Source: Prevotellaceae bacterium UBA2738 | GTDB lineage: Bacteria; Bacteroidota; Bacteroidia; Bacteroidales; Bacteroidaceae | DNA length: 64,000 nucleotides | NCBI GenBank assembly: GCA_002353585.1 | Contig: DEJW01000036.1 | Location: forward strand, 1 to 64,000 | Reading direction: 5' to 3' | Shown: piece after piece, positions 7,378 to 16,000 of the stretch | Numbering within the stretch: the first letter of the stretch is position 1 | Layout of the letters: each line of letters opens with the position of its first letter | Position numbers and translations under genes: made by a program | Notes under the pieces: generated by a model | The model's input: the letters and a program-made list of their open reading frames with translations, nothing else | Database searches by the model: none | Told to the model about the DNA's origin: nothing

Positions 7378-8664
7378 TTATCCTCCGAAGTTGTCGAAGC
7401 GAATCATGTCGTCTTCCACGCCGAGGGAGTGGAGAAGGTCGAGCACGGTCTTTGCCATCATTGGAGGTCCGCAGAGGTAGTACTCGCAGTCTTCGGGTGC
7501 CTCGTGCTGCTTGAGGTAGGTGTCGCCCATTACTGGGGCTACGAAGCCTGGGGTGTACTTGATGCCTGCCTCGTCGGCCTTAGGATCGGGACGGTCGAGG
7601 GCGAGGTGGAAGTGGAAGTTAGGGAACTCCTTGTCGAGGGCGAGGAAGTCGTCGAGGAATGGTACTTCTTCGAGGGCGCGTGCGCCGTAGAAGTAGTGCA
7701 TTGGTCGCTGACGGTCTGCTGGGCTGATGCCGTGACCCTTGAGCATGTGCATTATCTGGGCACGGAGTGGTGCCATACCTGCACCGCCGCCTACCCATAT
7801 CATCTCACGGCCTGTGCCATACTGCGGACGGAACTCGCCGTAAGGTCCTGACATGCGCACCTTGTCGCCTGGCTTGAGTGAGAAGATGTATGTAGAGGCT
7901 ATGCCGCATGGTACGTCCATGAAGCCTGTGCCCTGGTCTTTTGGCTTGAATGGCGGTGTGGCGATACGCACGTTGAGGGTGATGATGTCGCCCTCGTCAG
8001 GATAGTTAGCCATGGAGTAGGCACGGATGGTTGGGGTGTCGTTCTTCTGCTTGAGTGAGAAGAGTCCGAACTTCTCCCATGCTGGCAGGTAGGTGTCGCC
8101 GATGAGTGACTTGTCGAAGTCGCGGTCGTAGTCGATGTCGTACTCTGGTATTACTATCTGTGCGTAGGAGCCTGGCTCGAAGTTCATGTGCTCGCCTGGA
8201 GGCAGCTGCACCTTATACTCCTTGATGAAGGTTGCCACGTTGCGGTTGCCTATCACGGTGCACTCCCATTCCTTTACGCCGAGTACGCTTTCTGGTACTT
8301 TGACTTCCATGTCGCCTTTGACTTTTGCCTGACAGCCCAGTCGCCAGTGGTCTTTTATCTCCTTGCGTGAGAAGTGAGGACGCTCTGAATCGAGTATCTC
8401 GCCTCCGCCTGAGAGTATCTGGAGCTTACACTGTCCGCAGCTTGCCTTACCGCCACAGGCTGATGGGAGATAGATGCCGTTCTCGTTGAGTGTTGCCATG
8501 ACGCTGTTGCCCTGGTCAACGGTGAGCTTGGTGTCGCCATTGACGGTGAGGGTTACCTGTCCGCTTGGTGAGAGGTATTTCTTTGCCACCAGGAGCACCA
8601 CGACGAGTACGAGTATTACGATGAGGAATACTGCTATGCTTAGTATTATAAAATTGGTGTTCAT
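7378..8664 (-). CDS. nqrF: Na+-translocating NADH:quinone oxidoreductase subunit F
   Basis: A 428-residue electron-entry subunit of the Na+-NQR. One N-terminal membrane helix (residues 5-27) precedes a [2Fe-2S] ferredoxin domain with C70-x5-C76-x2-C79-x31-C111. An FAD domain follows with RAYSMANYP, then an NADH domain with GGGAGMAPLR and YYLCGPPMM, ending DNFGG. It oxidises NADH and passes electrons to the membrane subunits. It is the last gene of the operon, separated from nqrE by a 160-base gap full of inverted repeats, and is followed by a strong terminator. Length and motifs match the family. Confidence 0.96.
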   Translation of the reverse strand: MNTNFIILSIAVFLIVILVLVVVLLVAKKYLSPSGQVTLTVNGDTKLTVDQGNSVMATLNENGIYLPSACGGKASCGQCKLQILSGGGEILDSERPHFSRKEIKDHWRLGCQAKVKGDMEVKVPESVLGVKEWECTVIGNRNVATFIKEYKVQLPPGEHMNFEPGSYAQIVIPEYDIDYDRDFDKSLIGDTYLPAWEKFGLFSLKQKNDTPTIRAYSMANYPDEGDIITLNVRIATPPFKPKDQGTGFMDVPCGIASTYIFSLKPGDKVRMSGPYGEFRPQYGTGREMIWVGGGAGMAPLRAQIMHMLKGHGISPADRQRPMHYFYGARALEEVPFLDDFLALDKEFPNFHFHLALDRPDPKADEAGIKYTPGFVAPVMGDTYLKQHEAPEDCEYYLCGPPMMAKTVLDLLHSLGVEDDMIRFDNFGG

Positions 8665-8670
8665 AATTCT

Positions 8671-8826
8671 GACCCCCTCCTTGTCAGCTCTGCTGACGTT
8701 CCTCCCCGAGAGGGAGGACTTATATATGGGGAATTAAATTAAAAAATTACACTTATTACAATTATTAAACTTGTAATCCCTGCTCTCCCTCTCGGGGAGA
8801 GATGTCCGAAGGACAGAGAGGGGGTC
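8671..8826. repeat. REP-like inverted repeat pair inside the nqr operon
   Basis: Copy 1 (8671-8719) reads GACCCCCTCCTTGTC...CCTCCCCGAGAGGGAGGA. Copy 2 (8783-8826) is the same motif inverted (CTCTCCCTCTCGGGGAGA...GACAGAGAGGGGGTC). Each copy contains its own palindrome (CTCCCCGAGAGGGAG and a TGTC...GACA dyad). The two flank an AT-rich stretch. The outer end of copy 2 overlaps the nqrE stop codon. Layout and palindromes resemble REP/BIME elements. Confidence 0.8.
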
Positions 8827-9451
8827 ACAATTTTAGTCCAGAGAAACACATCATTGCCATTGCCATGAGACCTACGACGATGAAGGAGATGCCGAGTCCC
8901 TGAAGGGGCTTTGGCACGTCGCTGTACTGCATCTTCTCACGGATGGCACCCATAGCGACGATGGCGAGGGTCCAGCCGAAGCCTGAGCCGAGGGCATATA
9001 TCATGGCATCGAGCACAGAGCCGAGGTACTGAGTGTTGGCAGGGTCGAGGTTGATGCGCTGCTGCATGAAGAGTGATGCACCCATGATGGCACAGTTTAC
9101 TGCTATCAGAGGCAGGAAGATGCCGAGTGCGCCATAGAGGGCTGGTGAGAATCGCTCTACTATCATCTCCACGAGTTGCACTATGCCTGCAATGACGGCG
9201 ATGAAGAGGATGAAGGCGAGGTAAGAGAGGTCGACGCCCTCAACGAGGCAGTCGGGACCGAGCACCTCTGTCTGCAACAGATAGTTGACTGGTACGGTGA
9301 TGAAGAGTACGAAGGTGACGGCGATGCCGAGACCGAGCGATGTCTTGACATTCTTACTTACGGCAAGGAATGAACACATGCCGAGGAAGAATGCAAATAT
9401 CATGTTGTCAACGAAGATTGACCTGAAGAAAAGGTTTATCAAATGTTCCAT
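8825..9451 (-). CDS. nqrE: Na+-NQR subunit E
   Basis: A 208-residue integral membrane subunit with six predicted helices (for example [17 protein letters not shown] and [18 protein letters not shown] near the end). NqrD and NqrE are homologous and form the membrane core, with a cysteine-ligated Fe centre between them. Its start codon shares one base with the nqrD stop (TAATG). The stop is TGA and is followed directly by a REP-like palindrome, so any readthrough to nqrF must cross a structured spacer. Confidence 0.96.
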   Translation of the reverse strand: MEHLINLFFRSIFVDNMIFAFFLGMCSFLAVSKNVKTSLGLGIAVTFVLFITVPVNYLLQTEVLGPDCLVEGVDLSYLAFILFIAVIAGIVQLVEMIVERFSPALYGALGIFLPLIAVNCAIMGASLFMQQRINLDPANTQYLGSVLDAMIYALGSGFGWTLAIVAMGAIREKMQYSDVPKPLQGLGISFIVVGLMAMAMMCFSGLKL

Positions 9452-10065
9452 TATGCTTCCTCCTTATAAAAGAATGCTCTGTGCACCCAGATTACACATC
9501 CGATGATGATGAGCGCCATGGCTGGCATGGTCATCATACCGTTATTGATATAGCCAAGATCGTAGCAGCCGTCAGGGATTATCTGATAGCCAAGGAGAGT
9601 GCCACGGCCAAAGAGCTCGCGGATGGCTCCCACGATGACGAGTATCATGCCATAGCCCAGACCGTTGGCAAAGCCATCGACAAAGGATGGTATGGGCTTG
9701 TTCTGCATAGCGAACGCCTCAAGACGACCCATCAGAATACAGTTGGTGATGATAAGGCCGACATAAACAGAGAGCTGGACGCTGACGTCATAGACAAACG
9801 CCTTGAGCACCTGAGAGACGATGGTTACGAGGGCTGCAACAACCACCAGCTGAACCACGATACGGATGCGGTTAGGGATGGTATTGCGAAGCAGCGAGAT
9901 GATAAGATTGCTGAAAGCGGTGATGACCGTTACGGCAATGCCCATGACGAGGGCTGGCTTGAGCTGTGAAGTGACAGCCAAGGCGCTACAGATACCGAGT
10001 ACCTGCACGAGCACCGGGTTGAGAATGTTCAACGGTGCCATGAAAACTTCCTTTATCTTACTCAT
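9451..10065 (-). CDS. nqrD: Na+-NQR subunit D
   Basis: A 204-residue membrane subunit with the typical start [20 protein letters not shown], the [13 protein letters not shown] helix and [15 protein letters not shown]. It is homologous to NqrE and belongs to the Na+-pumping core. It overlaps nqrC by 8 bases and nqrE by one base, so the genes are translated together. Confidence 0.96.
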   Translation of the reverse strand: MSKIKEVFMAPLNILNPVLVQVLGICSALAVTSQLKPALVMGIAVTVITAFSNLIISLLRNTIPNRIRIVVQLVVVAALVTIVSQVLKAFVYDVSVQLSVYVGLIITNCILMGRLEAFAMQNKPIPSFVDGFANGLGYGMILVIVGAIRELFGRGTLLGYQIIPDGCYDLGYINNGMMTMPAMALIIIGCVIWVHRAFFYKEEA

Positions 10066-10720
10066 GGCTCAAAAGGGTTTTATATTTCTTAAATCCGTCT
10101 TGCAACATATCTGAAACACCATTAGAGGTAAGGGTGGCACCAGTGATGCCATCGACCTCGCTCTCGGGGTTCTTGAGTTCGCTTGACTTTACTACTTTCA
10201 ATGCTGGGTTGCCGTCGGCTGAGTAAATCTTCTTGCCGATGAACTTATCCTGCCAAGCCTTGGAATCCTTAATCTCGGCACCGAGACCTGCTGTCTCAGA
10301 GTCGTGGTTGAAGTAGGCTCCATAGATGGTGTTGCCGTCGGCATTGACTGCCACATAGCCCCAGATGGCGCCCCAAAGACCCATACCATAGACGGGAACG
10401 ACATACTTCTTCTCGCCACCGACCTGACACTCATACACCTTGTAGGTGCCTGCCTTGTAGTCGCCGCTGTTGAGCTGGAATGCCTGCTTGTTGTTGTCGT
10501 TATCGAGCACCACCTCGCTGTACTTAGCCTCAGCCTCAGAATCGCTGAGGTTGCGGATGTTGAGGGCAGCGAGTATCTGCTTCTTCTTGTCGAGGGCTAC
10601 ATTAACGTCCTGACGTGCCTTGAGCGTGCTGCTGACAAAGGCGAGGAGGAATGCTACGATGACTACCATTGCACAACTGTAGGCAATGATATATGTGTTG
10701 TTGTTGGTATTCAGTTTCAT
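10058..10720 (-). CDS. nqrC: Na+-NQR subunit C (covalent FMN)
   Basis: A 220-residue subunit with one N-terminal membrane helix (YIIAYSCAMVVIVAFLLAFV) and a periplasmic FMN-binding domain. The flavinylation motif is seen as VDGITGATLTSNGVSD near residue 190, where the Thr of the GAT is the expected FMN attachment site. It accepts electrons and passes them to NqrB. The start overlaps the nqrB stop as ATGA. Confidence 0.95.
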   Translation of the reverse strand: MKLNTNNNTYIIAYSCAMVVIVAFLLAFVSSTLKARQDVNVALDKKKQILAALNIRNLSDSEAEAKYSEVVLDNDNNKQAFQLNSGDYKAGTYKVYECQVGGEKKYVVPVYGMGLWGAIWGYVAVNADGNTIYGAYFNHDSETAGLGAEIKDSKAWQDKFIGKKIYSADGNPALKVVKSSELKNPESEVDGITGATLTSNGVSDMLQDGFKKYKTLLSHE

Positions 10721-11871
10721 GCCTGTGCCCTCCTTATTCGTTTGTTAATATTGCTCTGAACCACGAAGTAGTCGATGGTTGGTGCCATCATATTGCCAAA
10801 GAGGATGGCGAGCATCATGCCCTCAGGGAAACCTGGGTTCATAACGCGGATAATCATGGCGAGAGCACCGATGATGCAACCATAAATCCACTTGCCTGTC
10901 TCAGTACGGGCAGAGGTGACAGGGTCGGTAGCCATGAAGACTGCACCAAAGCAGAAGCCACCGATGATGAGGTGCTCATACCACTCTACAGGGGTCATGC
11001 CGAGCGACTGGAACAGCAGAGCCATAGCGGCACCGCTGACAAAAACGCTGCACATAATCTTCCAAGAAGCGATGCCAGCCCACAGAAGGATGATGGCACC
11101 CATAGCGATGGCAATGACGCTGGTCTCGCCGATAGAGCCAGGGATAAGACCTATGAAACTATCGAGGACACTGGCTGATGGCGCAACATTCTGTGCCATC
11201 TGACCCAGAGGCGTAGCACACGTGAAGGCATCAGGCAGGTCGTTGCCCAGTCCGAGGAAACTCTCCTTAGCCACCCAGACGGAGTCACCACTCATCTTGG
11301 TAGGATAAGAGAAGAAAAGGAATGCACGCGCGAGAAGTGCTACATTAAAGATGTTCATGCCTGTGCCACCGAATATCTCCTTACCAAAGATTACGGCAAA
11401 GGCTACGGCGAGGGCTATCATCCACAAAGGACAGCCAATAGGCAGTATCATAGGGATGATGATGCCGCTGACGAGGTAACCCTCCTGAATCTCTTCTTTC
11501 TTCCACTGTGCCCAGGCAAACTCTATGCCCAGACCTACGATGTAACTAACTATTATCTTAGGCAATACCAGAAGGGCGCCATAGAGGAACACCTCCCAGC
11601 AAGGGGTGCTGGCAAGAGTGCCTGCGGCGAGGTAGTTCTGATAGCCTACGTTATACATACCGAACAGCAGGGCTGGGATAAGTGCTATCACCACCATGCT
11701 CATGATACGCTTAGAGTCGATGGCATCGTGGATGCTGACTCCTGACTTAGACGTAGTGTTCGGAACATACAGGAAAGTCTCAAAGCCATCGAAGACACTC
11801 TGCAGGGCAGAGAACTTGCCGCCTGGCTCAAACTGAGGCTTGATGTTGTCGATATATTTTCTTAAACTCAT
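10717..11871 (-). CDS. nqrB: Na+-NQR subunit B (covalent FMN, quinone side)
   Basis: A 384-residue membrane subunit with about ten helices, the family start MSLRKYIDNIKPQFEPGG, KIMCSVFVSGAAMALLFQ, and GFCFGAVFMATDPVTSARTE. The predicted FMN attachment segment reads PDAFTCATPLGQM. Its motif is D-x-x-T-C-A-T, where the common consensus has Gly instead of Cys. NqrB carries FMN and riboflavin and forms part of the Na+ path and quinone site. Its stop overlaps the nqrC start and its start shares one base with the nqrA stop. Confidence 0.95.
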   Translation of the reverse strand: MSLRKYIDNIKPQFEPGGKFSALQSVFDGFETFLYVPNTTSKSGVSIHDAIDSKRIMSMVVIALIPALLFGMYNVGYQNYLAAGTLASTPCWEVFLYGALLVLPKIIVSYIVGLGIEFAWAQWKKEEIQEGYLVSGIIIPMILPIGCPLWMIALAVAFAVIFGKEIFGGTGMNIFNVALLARAFLFFSYPTKMSGDSVWVAKESFLGLGNDLPDAFTCATPLGQMAQNVAPSASVLDSFIGLIPGSIGETSVIAIAMGAIILLWAGIASWKIMCSVFVSGAAMALLFQSLGMTPVEWYEHLIIGGFCFGAVFMATDPVTSARTETGKWIYGCIIGALAMIIRVMNPGFPEGMMLAILFGNMMAPTIDYFVVQSNINKRIRRAQA

Positions 11872-13220
11872 TATTCGTTCTCCTTTCTTAGCATGTTAAG
11901 ACCTTCACGAACTATCTTCTGCAACTCAAGTTTGCTACTGTCAACAAACTCGGCAAGGGCAAAGTCTTCTGGGCTCACCTCGTAGATGCCGAGTGCCTCC
12001 ATCTTGTCAATGTCCTGTGCGATGATAGCCTTGATAAGGAACTCGCCGTAGATGTCCATTGGCAGCACCTTGTCATACTCACCACTCATAATCATGTGGC
12101 GCTCGCCACCCTTGACGCGGGCATCGAGAACATATCCGTCTTTCTTTGGGAAAAGCCAAGAGAAATAAGAACGGCTGACAGAAAACTGCTTGAAACGTGG
12201 CATGATCCAACCGAATATCTCGTCGGCATGGTCGCCCTCAGGGATTACAGTAATCTCGGAGCAATGTGCTCCTACCACCACTGTTGCACCTGTCTGAGGT
12301 TTACCAGTGAGTGGGTTACCTGCGATGATGCGAAGGGTTTTATCCGCCTTAACGAGCTCGTTAAGGATCACCTGTGAACCAACCAAAGCATCGAAGTAAG
12401 CAGGATTCTCAACCTCTGAACCAGCGAGAGCCAGTGTGCGAGTGAGGTTCACCTTGCCAGTATTGAACAGACGGCCGAAGAAGAGCACTGCGGTAGGGTC
12501 AACAGTCCACACTACCTCACCCTTGTTGACTGGGTCGAGATGATTTACCTGAACGCCTACGTTGCCTGCAGGACACTTGCCTGAGAATACCACATATTCA
12601 ACGGGAACGTTAACGTTAACGGGAACCAGTTGTGAGTCCTTGCCTACGCCAACATAGACTTTGGCAATCTTGCTCAGTGCCTCCAAACCAGTCTGGAAGT
12701 CGGCTTCCTGACCCTTTACCTCAAACTCGAAGTCGCCTGCCAGAGGCATATCCCTCAGGGCAGAAACGAAAATGGCCTTAGGCGCTGTTGTAGGATTGGT
12801 GGAGATGGCATAAGGCAACTGGTTGATGTAACCAAACAAGCCAGCCTCGAGCAGAGATGCCTTAACATCGTCGGCAGAGAGCTTGCTGACGTCTTTCTTA
12901 CCAAAATCCACGTACTCCTGCTTGGCATCAGCCTCAACCTGAACGCTGAGCACCTTACGACGCTCACCACGCTCAATGAGAGTAACCGTGCCGCTGACAG
13001 GGCTTGCGAACTTCACTTCTGGATAAGCCTTGTTTACGAACAGCGCATCACCAGCCTTCACCTTGTCGCCTTCCTTTACCACAACTTTAGGCTTTACGCC
13101 CTCAAAGTCGTCGGGCTGCAAGGCATAGACATTACCTGACTTGATGGCAATCTTTTCTTTCTTTGCCACACCAGCCAGACGGATGTCAAGACCACGATGC
13201 AGTTTTACAATCTTTGTCAT
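11871..13220 (-). CDS. nqrA: Na+-NQR subunit A
   Basis: A 449-residue soluble subunit with the family start (IKLHRGLDIRLAG-like), GDKVKAGDALFVNK and FASPVSGTV segments, VVGAHCSEI and the SRSYFSWLFPKKDGY region. NqrA binds the membrane complex on the cytoplasmic side near the quinone site. Near residue 200 the protein reads LVPVNVNVPVEY. This is encoded by a GTTCCC/GTTAAC repeat (12601-12627) of the same type found in five other genes here, so part of this loop is probably repeat-derived. It is the first gene of the operon. The rpmE2 terminator lies only 36 bases upstream of its start, so its promoter must be very close. Confidence 0.96.
   Translation of the reverse strand: MTKIVKLHRGLDIRLAGVAKKEKIAIKSGNVYALQPDDFEGVKPKVVVKEGDKVKAGDALFVNKAYPEVKFASPVSGTVTLIERGERRKVLSVQVEADAKQEYVDFGKKDVSKLSADDVKASLLEAGLFGYINQLPYAISTNPTTAPKAIFVSALRDMPLAGDFEFEVKGQEADFQTGLEALSKIAKVYVGVGKDSQLVPVNVNVPVEYVVFSGKCPAGNVGVQVNHLDPVNKGEVVWTVDPTAVLFFGRLFNTGKVNLTRTLALAGSEVENPAYFDALVGSQVILNELVKADKTLRIIAGNPLTGKPQTGATVVVGAHCSEITVIPEGDHADEIFGWIMPRFKQFSVSRSYFSWLFPKKDGYVLDARVKGGERHMIMSGEYDKVLPMDIYGEFLIKAIIAQDIDKMEALGIYEVSPEDFALAEFVDSSKLELQKIVREGLNMLRKENE
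12601..12627. repeat. GNNAAC hexamer tract inside nqrA
   Basis: Four hexamers of GGGAAC and GTTAAC type lie in frame. On the nqrA coding strand they give PVNVNVPV. They match repeat tracts in sprA, the acyltransferase gene, the cobalamin adenosyltransferase gene, waaA and comM. Confidence 0.75.
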
Positions 13221-13255
13221 AAATGATATTTTTGTTATCCGTTATAATAAAAACG

Positions 13256-13301
13256 AAAAAAAGTTGGACTATCTGGTATATGTTACCACTATCGTCCAAC
13301 T
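13256..13301 (-). terminator. Intrinsic terminator after rpmE2
   Basis: Read on the minus strand, AGTTGGAC pairs with GTCCAACT, with an inner TGGTA/TACCA stem, followed by seven T. It lies 30 bases past the rpmE2 stop and just upstream of nqrA. Confidence 0.85.
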
Positions 13302-13330
13302 ATTTTATAATCTATCGCTTCACCCTTGAG

Positions 13331-13582
13331 TTACTTCTTGATATTGCCGTAACGCTGCTGGAAGCGGTCAACACGACCTGCTGTATCAACGAGCTTAGAC
13401 TTACCAGTGTAGAATGGGTGTGATGTAGATGAAATTTCAATCTTTACTACTGGGTACTCAGCGCCCTCAAATTCAACCGTCTCAGTTGTCTTGCAAGTAG
13501 ATTTGGTAAGGAACATGTCGCCGTTAGACATATCCTTGAAAACTACTGGGCGATAATTCTCTGGATGGATATCCTTCTTCAT
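13331..13582 (-). CDS. rpmE2: Ribosomal protein bL31 type B
   Basis: An 83-residue protein starting [20 protein letters not shown] and ending [10 protein letters not shown]. The start at 13582 fits the family; an upstream in-frame ATG would add 12 unrelated residues. [20 protein letters not shown] is the usual bL31 C-terminal signature. The zinc-binding CxxC of type A is absent, as expected for type B. A clear promoter lies upstream at 13649-13680 and a terminator follows. Confidence 0.96.
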   Translation of the reverse strand: MKKDIHPENYRPVVFKDMSNGDMFLTKSTCKTTETVEFEGAEYPVVKIEISSTSHPFYTGKSKLVDTAGRVDRFQQRYGNIKK

Positions 13583-13648
13583 TTTTCTTAATGTTTTATG
13601 CGCGCCGCAAATAGGCACACGGTTAATAATTTTTTAGAAATGCGGGTG

Positions 13649-13680
13649 CAAAGGTACGAAAAATAATTGATAATTGACAA
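13649..13680 (-). promoter_or_regulatory. Promoter of rpmE2
   Basis: On the minus strand TACCTTTG (13649-13656) matches the Bacteroidetes -7 box, and TTG (13678-13680) lies 21 bases upstream as the -33 box. The -33 region falls inside an ATTGACAATT tandem repeat. Confidence 0.75.
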
Positions 13681-13772
13681 TTGACAATTGAAAGTTTGAC
13701 AATCAATTATATTTTTTTAACCTATATCAATAACAACCCTAACCTCTAAACTCTAAACCCTAAACTCTAAAC
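13664..13772. repeat. Two short tandem-repeat tracts between asnA and rpmE2
   Basis: 13664-13700 holds repeated ATTGACAATTGA-type units. 13735-13772 holds AACCCTAACCTCTAAACTCT-type units right up to the asnA stop codon. Similar but different tracts occupy many gaps in this window. Confidence 0.7.
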
Positions 13773-14809
13773 TAAATAAGATTCATTCCTGCTTCTTTGC
13801 ATTCCTTGCGCTGTTCTTCAGGCCAGATGCTTGCCTGAATCTCACCCACATGTGCCTTGTGCAGCATAACCATACAGAGGCGTGACTGACCTATACCGCC
13901 ACCGATAGACTGTGGCAAGGTGCCATCGAGCAGACGCTTGTGGAAATAGAGTTCCTTGCGGTCTTCCTTACCCTCAAGTGCGAGTTGGCGGAGCAGTGCC
14001 TCCTTGTCAACACGTATGCCCATGGAAGACAGCTCAACGCTACGTCCAAGGATAGGATACCATATAAGGATGTCGCCGTTGAGACCGAGGTAACCGTCAG
14101 AGTTTGGTGTGGTCCAGTCGTCATAGTCTGGAGCTCTGCCGTCGTGCTTTTTGCCGTCGGAGAGTTTACCGCCGATGCCCATGATGAACACGGCACCATA
14201 CTTCTTACATATAGCGTCTTCACGCTCCTTAGCCGACATGTCGGGGTACATCTGTATGAGTTCCTCAGAATGTACAAAGTGTATGTCCTGTGGAAGGAAA
14301 GGCTTGAGCTGAGGATAGGTCTCACAAGCCAGGAACTCAGTACGCAAGATAGCTGAATAGATGCGCTTAACAACAGACTTGAGGAAGTCTATATTACGTT
14401 CGCCTTCCTTCATCACTGCCTCCCAGTCCCACTGGTCAACATAGAGCGAGTGGAGGTTGTCAAGTTCTTCGTCGGCACGAATAGCATTCATGTCGGTATA
14501 TATGCCGTAGCCTGGCTCCACCTGGTATTCAGCCAGAGTGAGTCGCTTCCATTTTGCCAACGAGTGAACTACCTCTGCCTCGCGGTCGCCAAGGTCCTTG
14601 ATGGGGAATGTCACAGCACGCTCCACACCATTGAGGTCGTCGTTGATGCCCAAACCCTTGAGCACAAACAACGGTGCGGTGACACGACGCAGGCGCAACT
14701 CCGTAGCAAGGTTCTGCTGAAAGAAATCCTTTATCAGTTTGATACCCTGTTCTGTCTGTCTCAGGTCGAGAGCTGCCTTGTATCCTTTAGGTTTAATAAT
14801 CTTGCTCAT
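13772..14809 (-). CDS. asnA: Aspartate-ammonia ligase (asparagine synthetase A)
   Basis: A 345-residue class II aaRS-like enzyme that makes asparagine from aspartate, ammonia and ATP. Family segments include FFQQNLATELRLRRVTAPLF at the N-terminus, KWKRLTLAEY, YVDQWDWE, IMGIGGKLSDGKKHDGRAPD, and GGGIGQSRLCMVMLHKAHVG near the end. Length fits the family. It has its own promoter (14833-14863). Confidence 0.96.
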   Translation of the reverse strand: MSKIIKPKGYKAALDLRQTEQGIKLIKDFFQQNLATELRLRRVTAPLFVLKGLGINDDLNGVERAVTFPIKDLGDREAEVVHSLAKWKRLTLAEYQVEPGYGIYTDMNAIRADEELDNLHSLYVDQWDWEAVMKEGERNIDFLKSVVKRIYSAILRTEFLACETYPQLKPFLPQDIHFVHSEELIQMYPDMSAKEREDAICKKYGAVFIMGIGGKLSDGKKHDGRAPDYDDWTTPNSDGYLGLNGDILIWYPILGRSVELSSMGIRVDKEALLRQLALEGKEDRKELYFHKRLLDGTLPQSIGGGIGQSRLCMVMLHKAHVGEIQASIWPEEQRKECKEAGMNLI

Positions 14810-14832
14810 AGCTTTTTTAACGATTTTGCCTG

Positions 14833-14863
14833 CAAAGTTAGCACATTTTTATTAAACTGCAAA
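14833..14863 (-). promoter_or_regulatory. Promoter of asnA
   Basis: TAACTTTG (14833-14840) and TTTG (14860-14863) on the minus strand are separated by 19 bases, matching the Bacteroidetes sigma consensus. The box lies about 24 bases upstream of the ATG. Confidence 0.85.
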
Positions 14864-14923
14864 GAAAATCAAAGAAAAGTTTTACAATTTGTCAACTTTT
14901 CCCGTAATTTCGCTTACAATTTG

Positions 14924-15991
14924 CTACCCTTCCCTGAAAAAATCCATCGCTTCCATTATCTCCTCTTTAGTGGCTGTTTGGTTAATGTGTATATCGCCAA
15001 TGCCGCCAAGCAGGGTGAAGTTGATAATGCCAGCAGTGTTCTTCTTGTCGTGGGTCATGAGCTCGAGCAATTCAGGGTAATCGTCACAAGTGATGGGCAA
15101 TGTGCCATACACCTCTTTTATATAATATACAGTCTGACGCATCACATCCTGAGGGAATCCCATCTTGACGCAAGCCAGATAGAGTTCTGCCACCATACCG
15201 AAAGCCACAGCATAGCCATGAAGGATAGGACAATCGTGACGCATAGCCCATGACTCAAAGGCGTGACCAATGGTGTGACCCACGTTGAGTGCCTTACGTA
15301 TGCCGTGCTCCAGAGGGTCTTCGATCACTATCTTCTCTTTCACGGCAACTGATTCGCCCACCATCCTTGCCAACTGGACAAGGTCAGGATTGGCTATATC
15401 AAAGGAGATTAGTTCATCAAACATAGTCCTTCCCTCTCGGTTTATCAGTCCGTGTTTGAGCATCTCGGCATAGCCCGAACGGATATTCTCGGTGTCAAGA
15501 GTTTCAAGAAATTTAGTACTGATGATGACGCAGTGAGGGTCGTTGAACACACCTATCTCATTCTTCAGCCCGCCGAAGTTGAAGCCTGTCTTGCCTCCCA
15601 CCGAAGCGTCAACCATAGAGAGCAGGGTGGTAGGGATATTGATGAAATTGATGCCTCGCTTGAAGGTGCTCGCAGCGAAACCGCCAAGGTCGGTCACCAT
15701 ACCGCCACCAAGGTTGATGAGGAGCGAGTGACGAGTAGCACCACCCTTCTGAAGTTCCTGCCATACGTGACTCACGCTGTCGAGGGTCTTGGAGAGGTCG
15801 GAAGAGGGGATGCAGACCCTCTCTATCTCTCCCTTAAAGGGCGAGGATGCCAGTGCTGCCTGAAATATCGGCAGGCAATACTTCTCGGTGTTGGTATCGG
15901 TGAGCACAAAAATCTTGTCGTGCTCGCACTCATTGATGGCAGTTGTCAGTTCTGCCCCTAAGTCTTTGGAAATAATTATTCTTGGGTTCAT
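14924..15991 (-). CDS. aroB: 3-dehydroquinate synthase
   Basis: A 355-residue NAD- and metal-dependent enzyme of the shikimate pathway, converting DAHP to 3-dehydroquinate. Recognisable segments are LINLGGGMVTDLGGFAAST, TTLLSMVDASVGGKTGFNFG, GYAEMLKHGLI, and ALNVGHTIGHAFES with its metal-binding histidines. It lies 9 bases downstream of the D-Ala-D-Ala carboxypeptidase gene, so it is probably co-transcribed from the nadB promoter. Confidence 0.96.
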   Translation of the reverse strand: MNPRIIISKDLGAELTTAINECEHDKIFVLTDTNTEKYCLPIFQAALASSPFKGEIERVCIPSSDLSKTLDSVSHVWQELQKGGATRHSLLINLGGGMVTDLGGFAASTFKRGINFINIPTTLLSMVDASVGGKTGFNFGGLKNEIGVFNDPHCVIISTKFLETLDTENIRSGYAEMLKHGLINREGRTMFDELISFDIANPDLVQLARMVGESVAVKEKIVIEDPLEHGIRKALNVGHTIGHAFESWAMRHDCPILHGYAVAFGMVAELYLACVKMGFPQDVMRQTVYYIKEVYGTLPITCDDYPELLELMTHDKKNTAGIINFTLLGGIGDIHINQTATKEEIMEAMDFFREG

Positions 15992-16000
15992 GTTGTCCTT

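Noticed and set aside
9481..9969. A 162-codon plus-strand frame opposite nqrD
   Set aside because: It is antisense to a conserved membrane subunit; composition is His/Asp-rich, as expected from the complement of hydrophobic codons.
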